Source: Ephydatia muelleri (Eukaryota > Porifera > Demospongiae > Spongillida > Spongillidae). From it: 64,000 bases of DNA. Below the pieces are notes generated by a model that searched no databases, was not told the origin of the DNA, and saw only the letters and a program-made list of their open reading frames with translations. Shown here one piece after another: positions 1 to 11,773 of the stretch. The translations under genes were made by a program, and so were the position numbers. The stretch spans positions 29,304,898-29,368,897 of the forward strand of contig JABACO010000001.1 in the NCBI GenBank assembly GCA_013339895.1. The letters run 5' to 3'. Positions within the stretch are counted from its first letter, which is position 1; the number at the start of each line of letters is the position of its first letter.

Positions 1-98
1 TTGCAGCGTTCACTTCTTGTCTCACTCCCGGGCGGAGATACGACTGTATCTCCAGCGTTGCGGTGACTGCTTCATCAACAGTCTTCGGCTCTCTCTGT

Positions 99-608
99 CT
101 AACAGCAAATGCAACCTGGGGGGTTATCAAGCTCACCGAGGTATCTTTCTAGAGCGAGCAATTCTTTCGCTTTTTCATCCAGCTCTGGTAAAGCTTTCTC
201 CGCTAGGACTCGCAGCTCGTCCGCGAAATCGCTCCAAGATTCGTCTCGCTTGCGCCTCCTGGCCTGAAATTCAACAAAATACAATTTCCGCTTACTGTCT
301 GGCTCAAAACGTTTTTGGAGCGCTTCCTTGGCTGCTTCGTAGTTCTGTTTGGTTTCAGGGGAAAGTCGCTTCCACGCAGTCTGCGCTTTCCCGGTTAGCC
401 GCACTGGCAACCACAGCCGCTTCTTTTCGCTATCCCATCCATTTACCAGAGCAGCAGCTTCAAAATGGTCTATCCACTCTGCCCAATTTGATAGACCTGA
501 GAACGAATCTGGCGACACGAGAGGGCGACTAGCGCCAGCTAATTCGCTCCGGAAGACAGGCTGCGTTGGCTGAGCAGCCGCTTCGCCCTCTTCGCCCGGT
601 TCCGACAT
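99..608 (-). pseudogene. Gag N-terminal half of gypsy copy A
   Basis: A 169-residue frame identical to the one at 35,185-35,694. Charged, alpha-helical retrotransposon Gag with the W..W..F pattern of the retrotrans_gag family (WAEWIDHF near residue 43; FVEFQARRRKRDESW near residue 111). It runs out of frame near base 116 in a run of six C (minus strand); the Gag frame continues in another phase towards base 1. The same run length is present in the other copy. It would form the particle capsid in a working element. Confidence 0.8.
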
Positions 609-682
609 CCTGCCGTCTACGCCACGTGTAGTGCTATTGCCGAGTGAGTCTTATAGCAAATCACAGCAATTGTATAATTATC

Positions 683-811
683 AGCAGACTGCTATAAAAG
701 GGCAGTCATAGGGTTTATATACATTTACCAGCGCATGCGTAGGGCTGCACAGCTAAACACCCACGCATACGTAGATACACCAAAAATATATGTCCAATAG
801 CATCGCTACAC
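683..811 (-). repeat. LTR of gypsy copy A
   Basis: 129 bp identical to 30,576-30,704 and 35,769-35,897. It lies directly upstream (in element sense) of the Gag start, so it is the 5' LTR. It contains a short palindrome around cagactgct/agcagtctg at its inner end. It is unusually short for a gypsy LTR. Confidence 0.8.
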
Positions 812-870
812 ATGTATATTGTGCGTATCACACTGATGTAACAAATTTAGAGAATCACATCATAACTTCA

Positions 871-2168
871 AGCAGCCATGTCTGTTACAGTAAGAGAAGT
901 ATGTTGCATGTACAAGGGAGTTCACACATGAATGCAAAAGATAATTCACTTATTAGACTATTAGACTATCAAGAAAGGGATCTGTAGGATGTAGGATTGG
1001 TGATGCTCAAAGCTAGGAAACAAGGAACAGTACTGTTGCAGTGGAGTTTGATATGATCCTAAAACCAACAGTCCTACATTTTGCAAATAATTTTACATCG
1101 CAGATTAATGCCGCGGCGTTTCATCGGGACAGAATCAGCTTATACTAGCTAGTGGAATTTTGTTACTGTTGTGTAGGGGAGGAGGGGTGTCTTTTTGTCT
1201 CAAAGGGGTCTATTTTTGATTGCCTACCATTATTACAAGTTGTCAAATACCGTAAAGCTATATAATATAGTTTGAATAATTAATGAGTCCAATCTATGAA
1301 AGATAACAAACCTTCACAATACTAATTTAACACACACATACAGCCATATCACATAAGTGATTATAATGTATTAACAAATAAATGGTTCAGACTACTTCAA
1401 TGCATGATTGAGTAAAGATCGGCCCCATCCACAAAGCCCAGGCCACTTCTCCACTTTACTCTGGAACCCCTTAGGCATAGGCTGGCTGCTCTGATGATGG
1501 CAAATGAAAGCCATGCTCTCATGTAGCCACATGTTTGTGCATACGACTTTTTCCATTTGCTTGCAACACATGTGGCCATTCTCTTCAAGAAGTGCTCTGC
1601 TTCCCGATGAAGAAGTCCATAAACTGAATGTCACAAAGGGTGTAAAAGTACCTCTACGATCTTCCACTGCTTGTAATCCTCTTTTTGTCCTGAGCTCCCG
1701 ATTCAAAAACTGCTTCTGGCAAGCGATTGCTGTAGGATGGGGCATCTGTATCAATAACCTTGAAGTCAAATAGCACCTCTGCCTGAGGTTGCCAAACACC
1801 ATGTACTCCCAAATCCAGCCTCAGTCCTGAGTCACCTACTTGTGTTTCTGCCTCTCTAACAATTGGCTCTAAGACAACCTGTGTCCACACCTGTGCGGCA
1901 ATATCTTCAATGCAATCTCTGATCTCATTATGTTTCTGGATAACTAGGCCACCAACCTTACATGTTAATGAGGCTCCACAACCATCACACTTTGAAGGTA
2001 GGTCTGTCAGGTCATGCATATAACGAACCGCCAACCCATCTCTAAATTGAGCTGGAGACAGGTCAAAGTGACAGGTAGCGATTAGAAGGACAGATAACCA
2101 TGCTGATGGTTTGCCGGAAATAGCTCTTTTAATGGCTCTTTATCGCTTTGATGTGAACTGCATTAAAA
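871..2168 (-). mobile_element. 5'-truncated LINE-b fragment (C-terminal domain and 3' UTR), copy A
   Basis: The same block occurs at 15,114-16,387 and 35,957-37,253, ending each time at the same cattaaaa edge. On the minus strand it codes for the C-terminal part of a non-LTR retrotransposon polyprotein: a CxxC finger (SKCDGCGASLTCK), then a KHNEIRD motif and an acidic LRLDLGVHG...VLFDFKVIDTD stretch that resembles the PD-(D/E)XK endonuclease-like region that follows reverse transcriptase in R2/CRE-like elements. The reading frame changes phase near 1,680 in a gacaaaaagagg run in all three copies, and copy A has an extra T near 1,631. It is a dead 3' fragment; the non-coding 871-1,390 is its 3' UTR. 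Confidence 0.65.
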
Positions 2169-2653
2169 TACTATCTAGTACAGATTGGTAAGTTGCATTT
2201 TTATCGTTATTATGTTACAAAACATATGACATTTTCGCGGAAACTGTCCCATATCATTATATATTATTAGGTGCATTAGTTATTTTCTCTTGAGCATGCA
2301 GTTATGTTAATTGTTCGTATTCAAAACTCTACTCCTGCAGCTTTAATAAATGATGTGTCAAATGCACACGTAACAGTATATCATGCCCTACAGTAAGTAC
2401 GACTACGCAAGAGGGTCATGTAGGCGGGGAAACACTACTGGTGCTGATGTATTTCAGTTGTCCATGTCGGCCTTCTCATCTAGATTCATTCCGTCATTCT
2501 CAAGAGCTTAAAGATGTGAAAAAGGAAATGAATGAAATTATTGACGCATTACTGAACTAGATTGAATGTTATTGTATAATAATAATCTTTACACCATTTA
2601 CGTACCTCTGTGTAAAATAGTATATACACCATGCCATGGTGATCACAATATAT
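2169..2653. other. Non-coding start of the triplicated segment
   Basis: No gene seen. Near-identical sequence begins at 23,259 and about 37,254, so this is the left part of a block present three times (A 2,169-5,116; B 23,259-26,064; C 37,254-40,006). The copies differ by a few substitutions and small indels (for example around 2,366-2,402). Confidence 0.7.
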
Positions 2654-2837
2654 GGATCGTATCCCCGAAAGGTACCTAACGCATTTTATTTTGATATTCT
2701 ATAAAGTCTGAAATGTTCTGCTTCCTATGCACTGAGAAATTGGAGAATCAGTAATAGAGTTATATTTTACATTTCGATTGGAAGCATTGCAATGTATGAG
2801 CTACACGTAAGTATACCGTTTCAATGAAACGATCCCA
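2654..2837. repeat. MITE-like element with GGATCGT..C termini, copy A
   Basis: About 184 bp with inverted ends (ggatcgtatcc... and ...gaaacgatccc). The internal motifs (ggtacctaacgc, a ctatgcactgagaaat segment) match the elements at 29,033-29,213 and 47,852-48,074. It is present in all three copies of the block, so insertion preceded triplication. Its right end overlaps the last codons of the jelly-roll reading frame. Confidence 0.6.
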
Positions 2838-3762
2838 TATATTTAATGAATATTGAAGTCTTACCAGCATTAACGCCTGCAGCTGTAGGCAGGATCTTGT
2901 AATTTAAACGATTAATTTGAGCTTTTGCAGCGTCTTCCCATGGATCACCAGCGTAGACAATGAGTTTGCCAGTGAAACGATAGGTAGGTTGCGTAGCAGT
3001 ATATACTTTCCCTCCCACAGTCAGCTTCACATCCTTTCCCTTGCACTCCAGTGTAAAAGTGGTGCGGACATTGAGAGATAGTGCATCTGTGTCAATACCC
3101 CAGTTGCCGTCACTAGAATCGCCAATTCTGACGTGCAGTCGAGTAGTGCCCGGCCAAAACCAAATAGCAGGTGAACGACTTCCAAACTCACAACAGTTAT
3201 TGACAGTAGTAAAATGCAGAATGCTGGCCCATCCAGAAATGATGCCAGTGGGTACAATGTCGAACGAAAGCCTGTAGTTCGCTTTTCCGGAGACTATGGC
3301 TATCGGATTGTTTTGGACCAATGCTGGACTAGTAGACAAAAGGGGCTTGTTGTTGTTATTGGCTTTGCATCGACGATAAGCTGCATGGAGAAATTAAGAC
3401 AAAATGTTACCTAGGACGATTTCTAGTCTATAGTTGATACGTTTGTCTTGCATGAAATTGTGAATTGCCGTTTTAACGCTTCTTAAGAGATAAAGTGTAT
3501 GCAAATGAACAATCGGATACTAACCAACTTGGCATATGTCATCGCCCTCTTCGTGCACCATTTCAGGAAATAGCTCATTGCTGCCCACAACGGGTACGTT
3601 GGATTTAGAAGAAGAGATGATGTCATCGAAGGAGTTGGCCATGTCATCTTCAGCAGCGACGGCAGCCTTCATTGGATAGAGCTTGTTCGCGGTCACACAG
3701 ATCGTGGACAGTACCAAGTACAAGGCGACGGTCCAGTGCAGCGAAGCGTTTTCCTTCTTCAT
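2821..3762 (-). CDS. Secreted jelly-roll (LamG/concanavalin-like) domain protein, copy A
   Basis: A two-exon gene on the minus strand. Exon 1 is 3,525-3,762, exon 2 starts at 3,380. The intron (3,381-3,524) has a GTTAGT donor and a TCCATGCAG acceptor and joins in phase 1. The start is the ATG followed by KKENAS and a hydrophobic core (WTVALYLVLSTICVTA), a clear signal peptide, so the product is probably secreted. An acidic linker follows, then about 150 residues of beta-rich sequence with the ASILHFTT, NCCEFGSRSPAIWFWPGTTR and LHVRIGD motifs typical of a LamG/ConA-like fold; carbohydrate binding is possible but not shown. The frame stops at 2,821 inside a MITE, but a good GTAAGA donor at 2,860-2,864 suggests that splicing to an unlocated exon may be the older form. 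Read to the stop it gives about 265 residues. Confidence 0.7.
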
Positions 3763-3826
3763 TTCGAGGAAGAGACCAGTCTGAATGTAGCGACTGCGCA
3801 TGCATCGACTAGGTCGGAGCGTTCTC

Positions 3827-3832
3827 TTTATA
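3827..3832 (-). promoter_or_regulatory. TATA box of jelly-roll gene copy A
   Basis: TATAAA on the minus strand, 65 bases upstream of the ATG at 3,762, a usual place for a core promoter with a short leader. Copies B and C have TATAAATAG at the matching position. Confidence 0.5.
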
Positions 3833-4039
3833 TGAACCAAGTACCACTTGAAGTTCTTCAATAACACTATTACCGTAAATGAATAATTTTACATGAGGAC
3901 TTGCTCAACAAGTATGTAGCACTCCCAACGTGTGATGTTGTAGTTTTGTTCGAGTAAGATAAACTGCATAATTAGCTTAATTTGGCTTTGCAAATCGTAC
4001 TGGCAATCAAGTTCAAGCGTCAGAAATACATTATTAATC

Positions 4040-5116
4040 AGTTGGCCTGCCAGGCTGGCCAGGACCCTAGCCTGGCCTTCGGCAACCCTGTCTCGCGTCG
4101 ATTGCGGAATCAGACTGTTCAATTGCAAAACGCCGTGTCGTGCAACTGATGTTTGGTGTTCTGTACACAACCGCTAGGGTGGAGCGATTAGTGCGTAACA
4201 TGAGCATTCATTATGCTCCCAGTTTAGTAATTCCATTTCCGGAATTGCGTCATATCATACAAGCTTTTTTTATATTAAATGCAGTATAGAGTAGTAAGAC
4301 ATGCGTGTTTCCTTGCATGCAACGCAACACACGCTAATTTAAGTGCGATGCATGTACATGTAGCGTAGACAAAAAAAAAAGAAAAGAAAAACTTTTTTCA
4401 TTGCGTCACTACCGCTAGGACAGCACGTCAGTCAGAGATTGTGGGGTGCATGGGGGAGGTTGAAGGAGTGAAACTAGCACGTCAACATTTTCTCTATCGA
4501 GAAGGTCATAAATAAGATGCACGTAGGATTGGTGTAAAAAGCGTGCAGGTGCAGTTAATGCATTGGGTATATGATATTAGAGTGATGCAATTTGCAAATA
4601 TTAGGCTTTGCGTTCGTCAATCGCTATATTGAAGTGCACTGCTTTCAGTGAGTACCCTAGCTATACGATAGAATGACCCAGAAACCATGCAGGCGAGCTC
4701 GCATACTAAAAAGACTCTAACACCATGCAGAAATCGAGCAAAGCACGATACTAATACAAACATTATGACCAGCGATAAGAACTCTATATATACATGCATT
4801 ATAGCAACGTTTTCGCTGCATGGCTTCCATGTAGACAACCACAACCTAACCTGATTTTGCACGTCAGAATGTGTGTGAGAATTAATGCCGCAATAGTTGC
4901 CAACACCCTTGACACTAATAAATTAAGTTCTTCATGATCACGGCTTCAGTTACCAGAGGATGTGATCATAAGGATGTTTAAATTAGTATAATGTTTCAGT
5001 GTCGAGGGCATTGGCAATTATTGCGGTATCATGGGAAATTGATTTAAATAACAGACAAAACATCTGTTCGGTGGCCCTGGATGTTGCGTGACTAAACATC
5101 AGTTGCATGACACGCT
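4040..5116 (+). repeat. 1-kb TIR element 'R', copy 1
   Basis: Starts agttggcctgccaggctgg. Members of this family begin and end with an inverted agttggcct (compare 10,906-10,914 and 26,056-26,064), so it is a non-autonomous TIR element with no coding capacity seen. Other copies: 5,324-6,239 (reversed), 9,787-10,914, 25,128-26,064, 27,686-28,850 and 39,111-40,006. The right end of this copy is lost at 5,116. Confidence 0.65.
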
Positions 5117-5323
5117 GAACTGGAACTAATATTCTAGTGTGCTAAGAAAAGGCTGGACTTGAGAGATTATTGAAGTGGAACTAATATTCAAGTGCCTTCT
5201 TTGAAGTGGAAAATGTAGCAATTACATGTACAGTGCGTTAACCACTGATTTACAAAGCAGACAGTTTCTTTGCCTCCAATTGAATCCAGCCCATCTCTAT
5301 TGCTGATTCACATAACTTTAACT
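5117..5323. repeat. Spacer shared with 10,915-11,121 in reverse
   Basis: This stretch is the reverse complement of 10,915-11,121, the flank of R copy 3. It forms the loop of the large inverted repeat between R copies 1 and 2. No gene seen. Confidence 0.6.
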
Positions 5324-6239
5324 AGTTGGCCTCAGGCGGAGGGCCGGACCTGGCCTGGCTTTCTGCAGAATGGAATAAATGTTTGATCACCTGTTCAATC
5401 GCAAAACAGCGTGTCATGCAACTGATGGAAGCCATGCAGCGAAAACGTTGCTATAATGCATGTATATATAGAGTTCTTATCGCTGGTCATAATGTTTGTA
5501 TTAGTATCGTGCTTTGCTCGATTTCTGCATGGTGTTAGAGTCTTTTTAGTATGCGAGCTCGCCTGCATGGTTTCTGGGTCATTCTATCGTATAGTTAGGG
5601 TACACACTGAAAGCAGTGTACATGTACTCTAATACAGCGATTGACGTACGCAAAGCCTATTTGGAAATTGCATCACTCTAATATCATATACCCAATGCAT
5701 TCACTGCACCTGCACGCTTTTTACACCAATCCTACACGCATCTTTTAATGACCTTCTCGATAGAGAAAATGTTGACGTGCTAATTTCACTCCTTCAACCT
5801 CTCTTCCATGTACCCCCACCATCTCTGACTGACGTGCAGTCCTAGCGGTAGTGATGCATGCATATCTCACGCAATAAAAAAAGTTGTTTTTACTTTTTGT
5901 TTTGATATGTCTACGCTACATGTACATGCATCGCTCTTAAATTAGCGTGTGTTGCGTTGCATGCAAGGAAACACGCATGTCTTACTACTCTATACTGCAT
6001 TTAATATAAAAACGCTTGTATGATATGACGCAATGCCGGAAATGGAATTACTAAACTGGGAGCATAATGAATGCTCATGTTACGCACTAATCGCTCCACC
6101 CTAGCGGTTGTGTACAGAACACCAAACATCAGTTGCACGACACGGCGTTTTGCAATTGAACAGGTCTGATTCCGCAATCGACGCGAGACAGGGTTGCCGA
6201 AGGCCAGGCTAGGGTCCTGGCCAGCCTGGCAGGCCAACT
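5324..6239 (-). repeat. TIR element 'R', copy 2 (inverted, internally deleted)
   Basis: Reverse orientation; both agttggcct ends are present. Near 5,428 the sequence jumps from the left-end region to the gaagccatgcagcg region, an internal deletion of roughly 250 bp compared with 27,686-28,850. With copy 1 it makes a long inverted repeat. Confidence 0.65.
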
Positions 6240-7078
6240 GATTAATAATGTATTTCTGACGCTTGAGCGTGATTGCCAGTACGATTTGCAAAGCCGATGA
6301 ACAAAATTATGCTAATTATGCAGTTTATGTTACTCGAACAAAACTACAACATCATACGTTGGGAGTGATACATACTTGTTGAACGAGTCCTCACGTACGT
6401 GTAAAAGTGTTATTGAAGAAATTCAAATTGGTACTTGGTAAGTATCAATTTGTCAATAATCAATACCGCTTATGACGTCATGCAAGGTACCACCTGTTCA
6501 ATAGATCATTGCAAAAATGGGATGTTGTACGGTAACGGAACTGGATCGTTGTTTGGTCGTGGAATCGGACCGTTGCTACTGTATATTGTTCAATCGTAAA
6601 TCGCGCGTCGATGGTCGCGCGACCTCCAGGGTCACCGTAGAGCGATGCACGTACATTTAGCGTACACAAAACAACAACAACAAAAAACTGGCGTGAAATA
6701 TACATGCATCACTATCGATAAGACTGCACGTCAGTCAGAGATGGTGGGGGTGCATGGGGGGGAGGTTGAAGGAGAGATACTGGCACCTCAACATTATCGA
6801 GAAGGTCATTAATAAGATGCATGTAGGATTGGTGTAAAATGAGTGCAGGTGCAGTTAAAATTCCGATGGGTATGGTCAACTAATTAAAGTTATGTAGTGC
6901 AGATAATAATATCATGGGGATGGGTCATGTAACCACCTCATGTCCATGGAGATGGTAAAAGGAGCCATCAAGATCATACATAATCGATTCAATAACTGCA
7001 TGGATTCTATAGCTCACCCAAAAACCGAGTAAAGCTCGATACTAATACCAAACTTATGACCAGCGATAACAATTAACT
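6240..7078 (-). repeat. Composite block 'S', inverted copy
   Basis: Reverse complement of about 26,780-27,685 with few differences. It contains a gtacttggt...caataacac stretch that resembles the upstream region of the jelly-roll genes, so part of S may be a relic of a further copy of that promoter region. No intact reading frame. Confidence 0.6.
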
Positions 7079-7186
7079 CTATAGAGAGGTTGCAGTGTCA
7101 TCCCGGGAAGAGTGGCGGCCAGTTTTTTTGGTGTCTCTAGGTCTGTTACAGAATGCTTCCAATCTGTAACAGACCTGTAACAGAAT
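7079..7186. repeat. Half of a palindromic MITE (P1 family)
   Basis: Begins tatagagaggttgcagtgtcatcccgg and includes the tgttacaga repeats of the complete palindromic element at 26,597-26,775, but the second arm is missing. It abuts the coding-like segment at 7,187-7,315. Confidence 0.65.
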
Positions 7187-7315
7187 GCCAGCCTGACCGA
7201 CATTGATGGAGTTCTTGAAGATGTTTGGATAGATGCCCTTGTACACTTGAATAACGAGGGCATTGAGAGTAGGCTGGTCAGCACCGGCAGCGACGTTGAT
7301 GTTAACGGTAGCCAT
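7187..7315 (-). pseudogene. Orphan first coding exon, truncated by a MITE
   Basis: From an ATG at 7,315 a 43-residue frame reads MATVNINVAAGADQ then an amphipathic stretch (IQVYKGIYPNIFK) before running into the half-MITE. A TATATATAA sequence lies about 50 bases upstream of the ATG on the same strand (7,360-7,368), so this looks like a real promoter plus first exon. I do not recognise the protein family. No downstream exon was found. Confidence 0.35.
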
Positions 7316-8739
7316 AGGAATCTTTAATTTGGGCAGATGTGCAGTCTAAGGTGGTTGGTGTCATTATATATACACGGTGGTCGCACTTATAGTACTGTAA
7401 CAGTGCAGTAATGGTTTCGCACGTAATGCATTCGGCGCTTTTATGAGAATACATGTACATGTAAACACAATTAAAGCGCATGGGTTTCGGATTAGCACAA
7501 ACGTTCAAACATGATTTGCCTGAGGCATCTTCTCTTGCACGCATTTAATTCCTTCCATGTCGTTTGTTTAGTCAGAGCTACCGTAGGTTGTTATCAAGAA
7601 AAGTATAACTGTATATGGATACGCTTGCACAATGCAGGGACCCTAGTTTGGATAATGAAGCTGCATGAAGCTCTTTTCTTTTCCCCTTCTCGCTGTTCTC
7701 GACAGCCCATTTACAGATCGAAACCTTAATATCAGCCTTTTTACACGTTCAACTGAATGGGTATACAAAATTAAAAAACCTATACAAGCTATCGGCCAAG
7801 TACTCCTCACACAAACACTATAAAACTTCTATTGGGGCATGAAGATTTTTAGAAAACAGGGTGCACATGCGATATTTAGCTGAGATGAGGATACTTTAGC
7901 GTTCTAAAGGTGCCATTTGTTATAAAGGTGCGAACTAGCATTATACGGTGAAACGGACCTAATGACCAGCGGAGGGGGGAGGGGGGGGGGGGGGGGCTTA
8001 AGCATGGCTACGGGCCAGAGTTATAGTTATATGTTCTGGCTATCTTTCATCTATAATAAATAACTCGTGAAACAAGTAATATAAAGCTTTCTCTCTTGTT
8101 TCCGTCCTTTTTACACCACTATTGCCTTTCAACCCTATATATGCCGCCAACTTTCTCATAGATTTTTATTACTTGTAATAATGCATTATGAGTTGTGAAG
8201 CCAATTACAGCTGTCAAACGTTTCCGCGTTGTGAGAATGCCGGTATAATATATTTATACATTGCTCCACTTCATTATGCTAAAAACAAAATGAGGATTTG
8301 CAGGGGTGTTATTTTGAAACATGTCGTGTACCTAGCTGGCTTCGCAAATGTTAATGATTTTAATCTGTATTCCACACCTTTGTTACAATAACATCTTCTT
8401 GCAAAGCGGAAGCACTTCACGACATGGCCCTAACTATGATTGGCTTCCAAAATGGCATGGTACATCTAGTCAAGCAGCATGTCTAGAGTTTGGTTCTGTC
8501 CCTGGTCATCACAGTTTTAAACAAAAATCCATGCGGCATTTTATCCCCAGATGATTCAGAATTATAATGTTTGGATTATGAATTATAATCCAAATCTCCT
8601 AAGGCATGGTAATCTCACTTCTAAGCAGCCATTCAGATTCTTTGAGATTTACTTGCTTACAGGAAATTCCCGTAGTGACTAAATGTGCATGTCATGAGGA
8701 ATGCATAACTGAAGTAGAAATTAATAGGCCATGGCCTCA
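7316..8739. other. Non-coding stretch
   Basis: No supported gene. It holds a G-run at about 7,973-7,997 and, near 8,060-8,175, a degraded relative of the foldback element at 11,774-12,055 (shared motifs: acaccac.attgcc, ccaactttct, ttacttg). Short frames here look random. Confidence 0.5.
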
Positions 8740-9155
8740 CTAGAGACCTTGATCATACCAGACCAGCTGACATTCTTATTGCCGGATGGGACAGAGGCAA
8801 ACCTGCCGCACTGGACATCACCGTCACATCACCCCTCTGCCCAGCCATCTTAGGTGAGTCATGTCACCAAGCTGGGGCAGCAGCCCTTGCAGCAGAGGCC
8901 CGTAAGCTACACTCCAATGGACCCAAATGCCAGGAGTTAGGTTGGTTCTGCATTCCATTGGCAGTTGAGACGTAAGGAAATTGGGGCAAAGAGGCCCATG
9001 TTACCATTTCAAGGCTGGCATCTCACCTGGCCATTCACCAGTCTTCCTCCAAGTCATCAGTGGTGGCTGAGATTTATTTATGGGCAATTGAATACTGCCC
9101 TGATCCGGTCCATTGCCAGAGCCATCCTGGCAAGAGAGCTCTTACCCTCCTAACT
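8740..9155 (+). pseudogene. LINE-a C-terminal fragment (plus strand)
   Basis: In broken frames it reads TRPADILIAGWDRGKPAALD, ITVTSPL, GAAALAAEARK, KCQELGWFCIPLAVET and, at the end, ARAILARELLPS before a stop. These motifs match the C-terminal part of the LINE-a copies at 55.5-57.6 kb (PADVLVPNW..GKPAAFDLSVTS; VETYG.WG). The ..D....AALDITV pattern is compatible with a PD-(D/E)XK nuclease-like fold. At least one frameshift (near 8,970). Confidence 0.65.
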
Positions 9156-9786
9156 TCTTATGTTTGTGTTTGGTATTTTTTTCATATATGCAACCATCAA
9201 TTAAACATGCACGGACTGCAAAAAGGCATATATGATCACGTGCCAAAATACTTATATATATATATAGTTAGAAATTAACTATTTCTATGGGTCGGTAACC
9301 CTGCCTGTACAAATTTATGGCGTTTATACCGGTAAATTTTTACGTGACCATGCATCTGAAACATTATACTAATATGCTCTTATTCTTTACGGATGTGGCT
9401 TCATTTAGTTTTGTTACAAGTCCTTCCAACCACACATTGTGGCTACAAATACATGTATACATGTAGGTTTGATCTGAATTTGAAAGCTGGTGTATGGAAA
9501 GCACACAAGTGTTGGTTCAAATTCCACTCCTGGCAAACATTTGTATTTTTTAAACTAAACTACTGGTTCAAGCTTCAAATCAACTGTATACGGTTTGACT
9601 CAGACAGGTAAAAACCATCAGTGGTTTCAACCTTGTTTGCGGTGTGTAGTCGAGACGTATAACACCAAGCTTTGGTTTGACATATCAACCACCTTATTTG
9701 CAGTACATGCATGCATCATGTCCGCAAAGGATTGGTCCTCTTTGTACATACATCAGCCCTGACTCGCGGAACGGAATCAATGTTCA
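9156..9786. other. Non-coding stretch
   Basis: AT-rich, no supported gene, RNA or repeat family recognised apart from the start of R copy 3 at its right edge. Confidence 0.4.
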
Positions 9787-10914
9787 ATTGCGGAATCAGA
9801 CTGTTCAATTGCAAAACGCCGTGTCGTGCAACTGATGTTTGGTGTTCTGTACACAACCGCTAGGGTGGAGCGATTAGTGCGTAACATGAGCATTCATTAT
9901 GCTCCCAGTTTAGTAATTCCATTTCCGGCATTGCGTCATATCATACAAGCTTTTTTAAATATTAAATGCAGTATAGAGTAGTAAGACATGCGTGTTTCCT
10001 TGCATGCAACGCAACACACGCTAATTTAAGAGCGATGCATGTACATGTAGCGTAGACAAATAAAAACAAAAAGTAATAACAACTTTTTTCATTGCGTGAG
10101 ATATGCATGCATCACTACCGCTAGGACTGCACGTCAGTCAGAGATGGTGGGGGTGCATGGAAGAGAGGTTGAAGGAGTGAAATTATAGCACGTCAACATT
10201 TTCTCTATTGAGAAGGTCATTAAAAGATGCATGTAGGATTGGTGTAAAAAGCGTGCAGGTGCAGTGAATGCATTGGGTATATAATATTAGAGTGATGCAA
10301 TTTCCAAATAGGCTTTGCGTACGTCAATCGCTGTATTAGAGTACATGTACACTGCTTTCAGTGTGTACCCTAACTATACGATAGAATGACCCAGAAACCA
10401 TGCAGGCGAGCTCGCATACTAAAAAGACTCTAACACCATGCAGAAATCGAGCAAAGCACGATACTAATACAAACATTATGACCAGCGATAAGAACTCTAT
10501 ATATACATGCATTATAGCAACGTTTTCGCTGCATGGCTTCCATGTATGCAACCACAACTTAACCCTGATTTTGCACGTCAGAATGTGTGTGAGAATTAAT
10601 GCCGCAATAGTTGCCAACACCCTTGACACTAATAAATTAAGTTCTTCATGATCACGGCTTCAGTTACCAGAGGATGTGATCATAAGGATGTTTAAATTAG
10701 TATAATGTTTCAGTGTCGAGGGCATTGGCAATTATTGCGGTATCATGGGAAATTGATTTAAACAACAGACAAAACATCTGTTCGGTGGCCCTGGATGTTG
10801 CGTGACTAAACATCAGTTGCATGACACGCTGTTTTGTGATTGAACACGTGATCAAACATTTATTCCATTCTGCACAAGGCCAGGCCAGGTCCGGCCCTCC
10901 GCCTGAGGCCAACT
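9787..10914 (+). repeat. TIR element 'R', copy 3
   Basis: Lacks about the first 130 bp but keeps the complete right end (ggccctccgcctgaggccaact). Near-identical to R copy 1 in the shared part. The full middle section deleted in copy 2 is present here. Confidence 0.65.
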
Positions 10915-11121
10915 AGTTAAAGTTATGTGAATCAGCAATAGAGATGGGCTGGATTCAATTGGAGGCAAAGAAACTGTCTGCTTTGTAAATCAGTGGTTAA
11001 CACACTGTACATGTAATTGCTACATTTTCCACTTCAAAGAAGGCACTTGAATATTAGTTCCACTTCAATAATCTCTCAAGTCCAGCCTTTTCTTAGCACA
11101 CTAGAATATTAGTTCCAGTTC

Positions 11122-11773
11122 ATGTCCAGCCCTTTTATCTTTCTCACATGCAATTTACAATCAGGCCTTCAAACCCTATGCCACGAACTTTCTCATGTAG
11201 AGAATGTTTTATTTACTTGTGAGAATGTTAAACCTGCAACATTGTTCGCCAGTCCCAGATCTACATTTTACTCTGTTGACTTGTATACATTTAACATATT
11301 TACACACATGTATAGTATTTACTGTGTAGGAATGATAAGAGACCAATTATACAGTAAACATGGAATTCAGCAAACTACACAACTAATAAGGAAAGTGTTT
11401 TAATCACCTGCTTTGGTGTGCATTTATTAGAGAGAAACCTCATGCATACTTTGTAGTGCCCATATTGATAAAAAGATAATAGTTCAGATAGGACTCACTA
11501 TCAGCATAATGCTTCAATAGAACTGATTCGAAAGTGCTGAAACGAGCATGCATGTACATGTACACAGCATGCATATGTACTCAATCACATACACTGTAGA
11601 TTAATGGATTTGCGGAATCAGGGATCAGCACAAATCTGTGGTATACCATGTTATGAACAACTGCTTGTATTGGAGGAAACAGCTTCATGTACTGTGGTTG
11701 TTGTACATGTACAAAGACATGAACTGTTAGAGAGCACTGTATACATGTGTGTTAGATTTCGTTGTCCCTTGGG
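11122..11773. other. Non-coding stretch
   Basis: Begins with a degraded half of the foldback family (11,122-11,221: cagcccttttatc..ctttctcatgtagagaatgttttatttacttg). The rest has no recognisable feature. Confidence 0.45.

Larger units (their letters stand above)
1..811 (-). mobile_element. 5' end of a Ty3/gypsy retrotransposon (gag plus LTR), copy A
   Basis: Base 1 equals base 35,087 and the match continues without a break through the gag N-terminus and the LTR, so this is a second copy of the 5' part of the element at 30.57-35.90 kb. The LTR is at 683-811. The window cuts the element, so its pol genes would lie to the left of base 1. The flank beyond the LTR (starting atgta at 812) is also the same as at 35,898, so the insertion was present before this segment was duplicated. 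Confidence 0.85.

Noticed and set aside
2821..3414. Plus-strand frames of 66-78 residues opposite the jelly-roll exon
   Set aside because: They are antisense shadows, conserved only because the DNA is duplicated.
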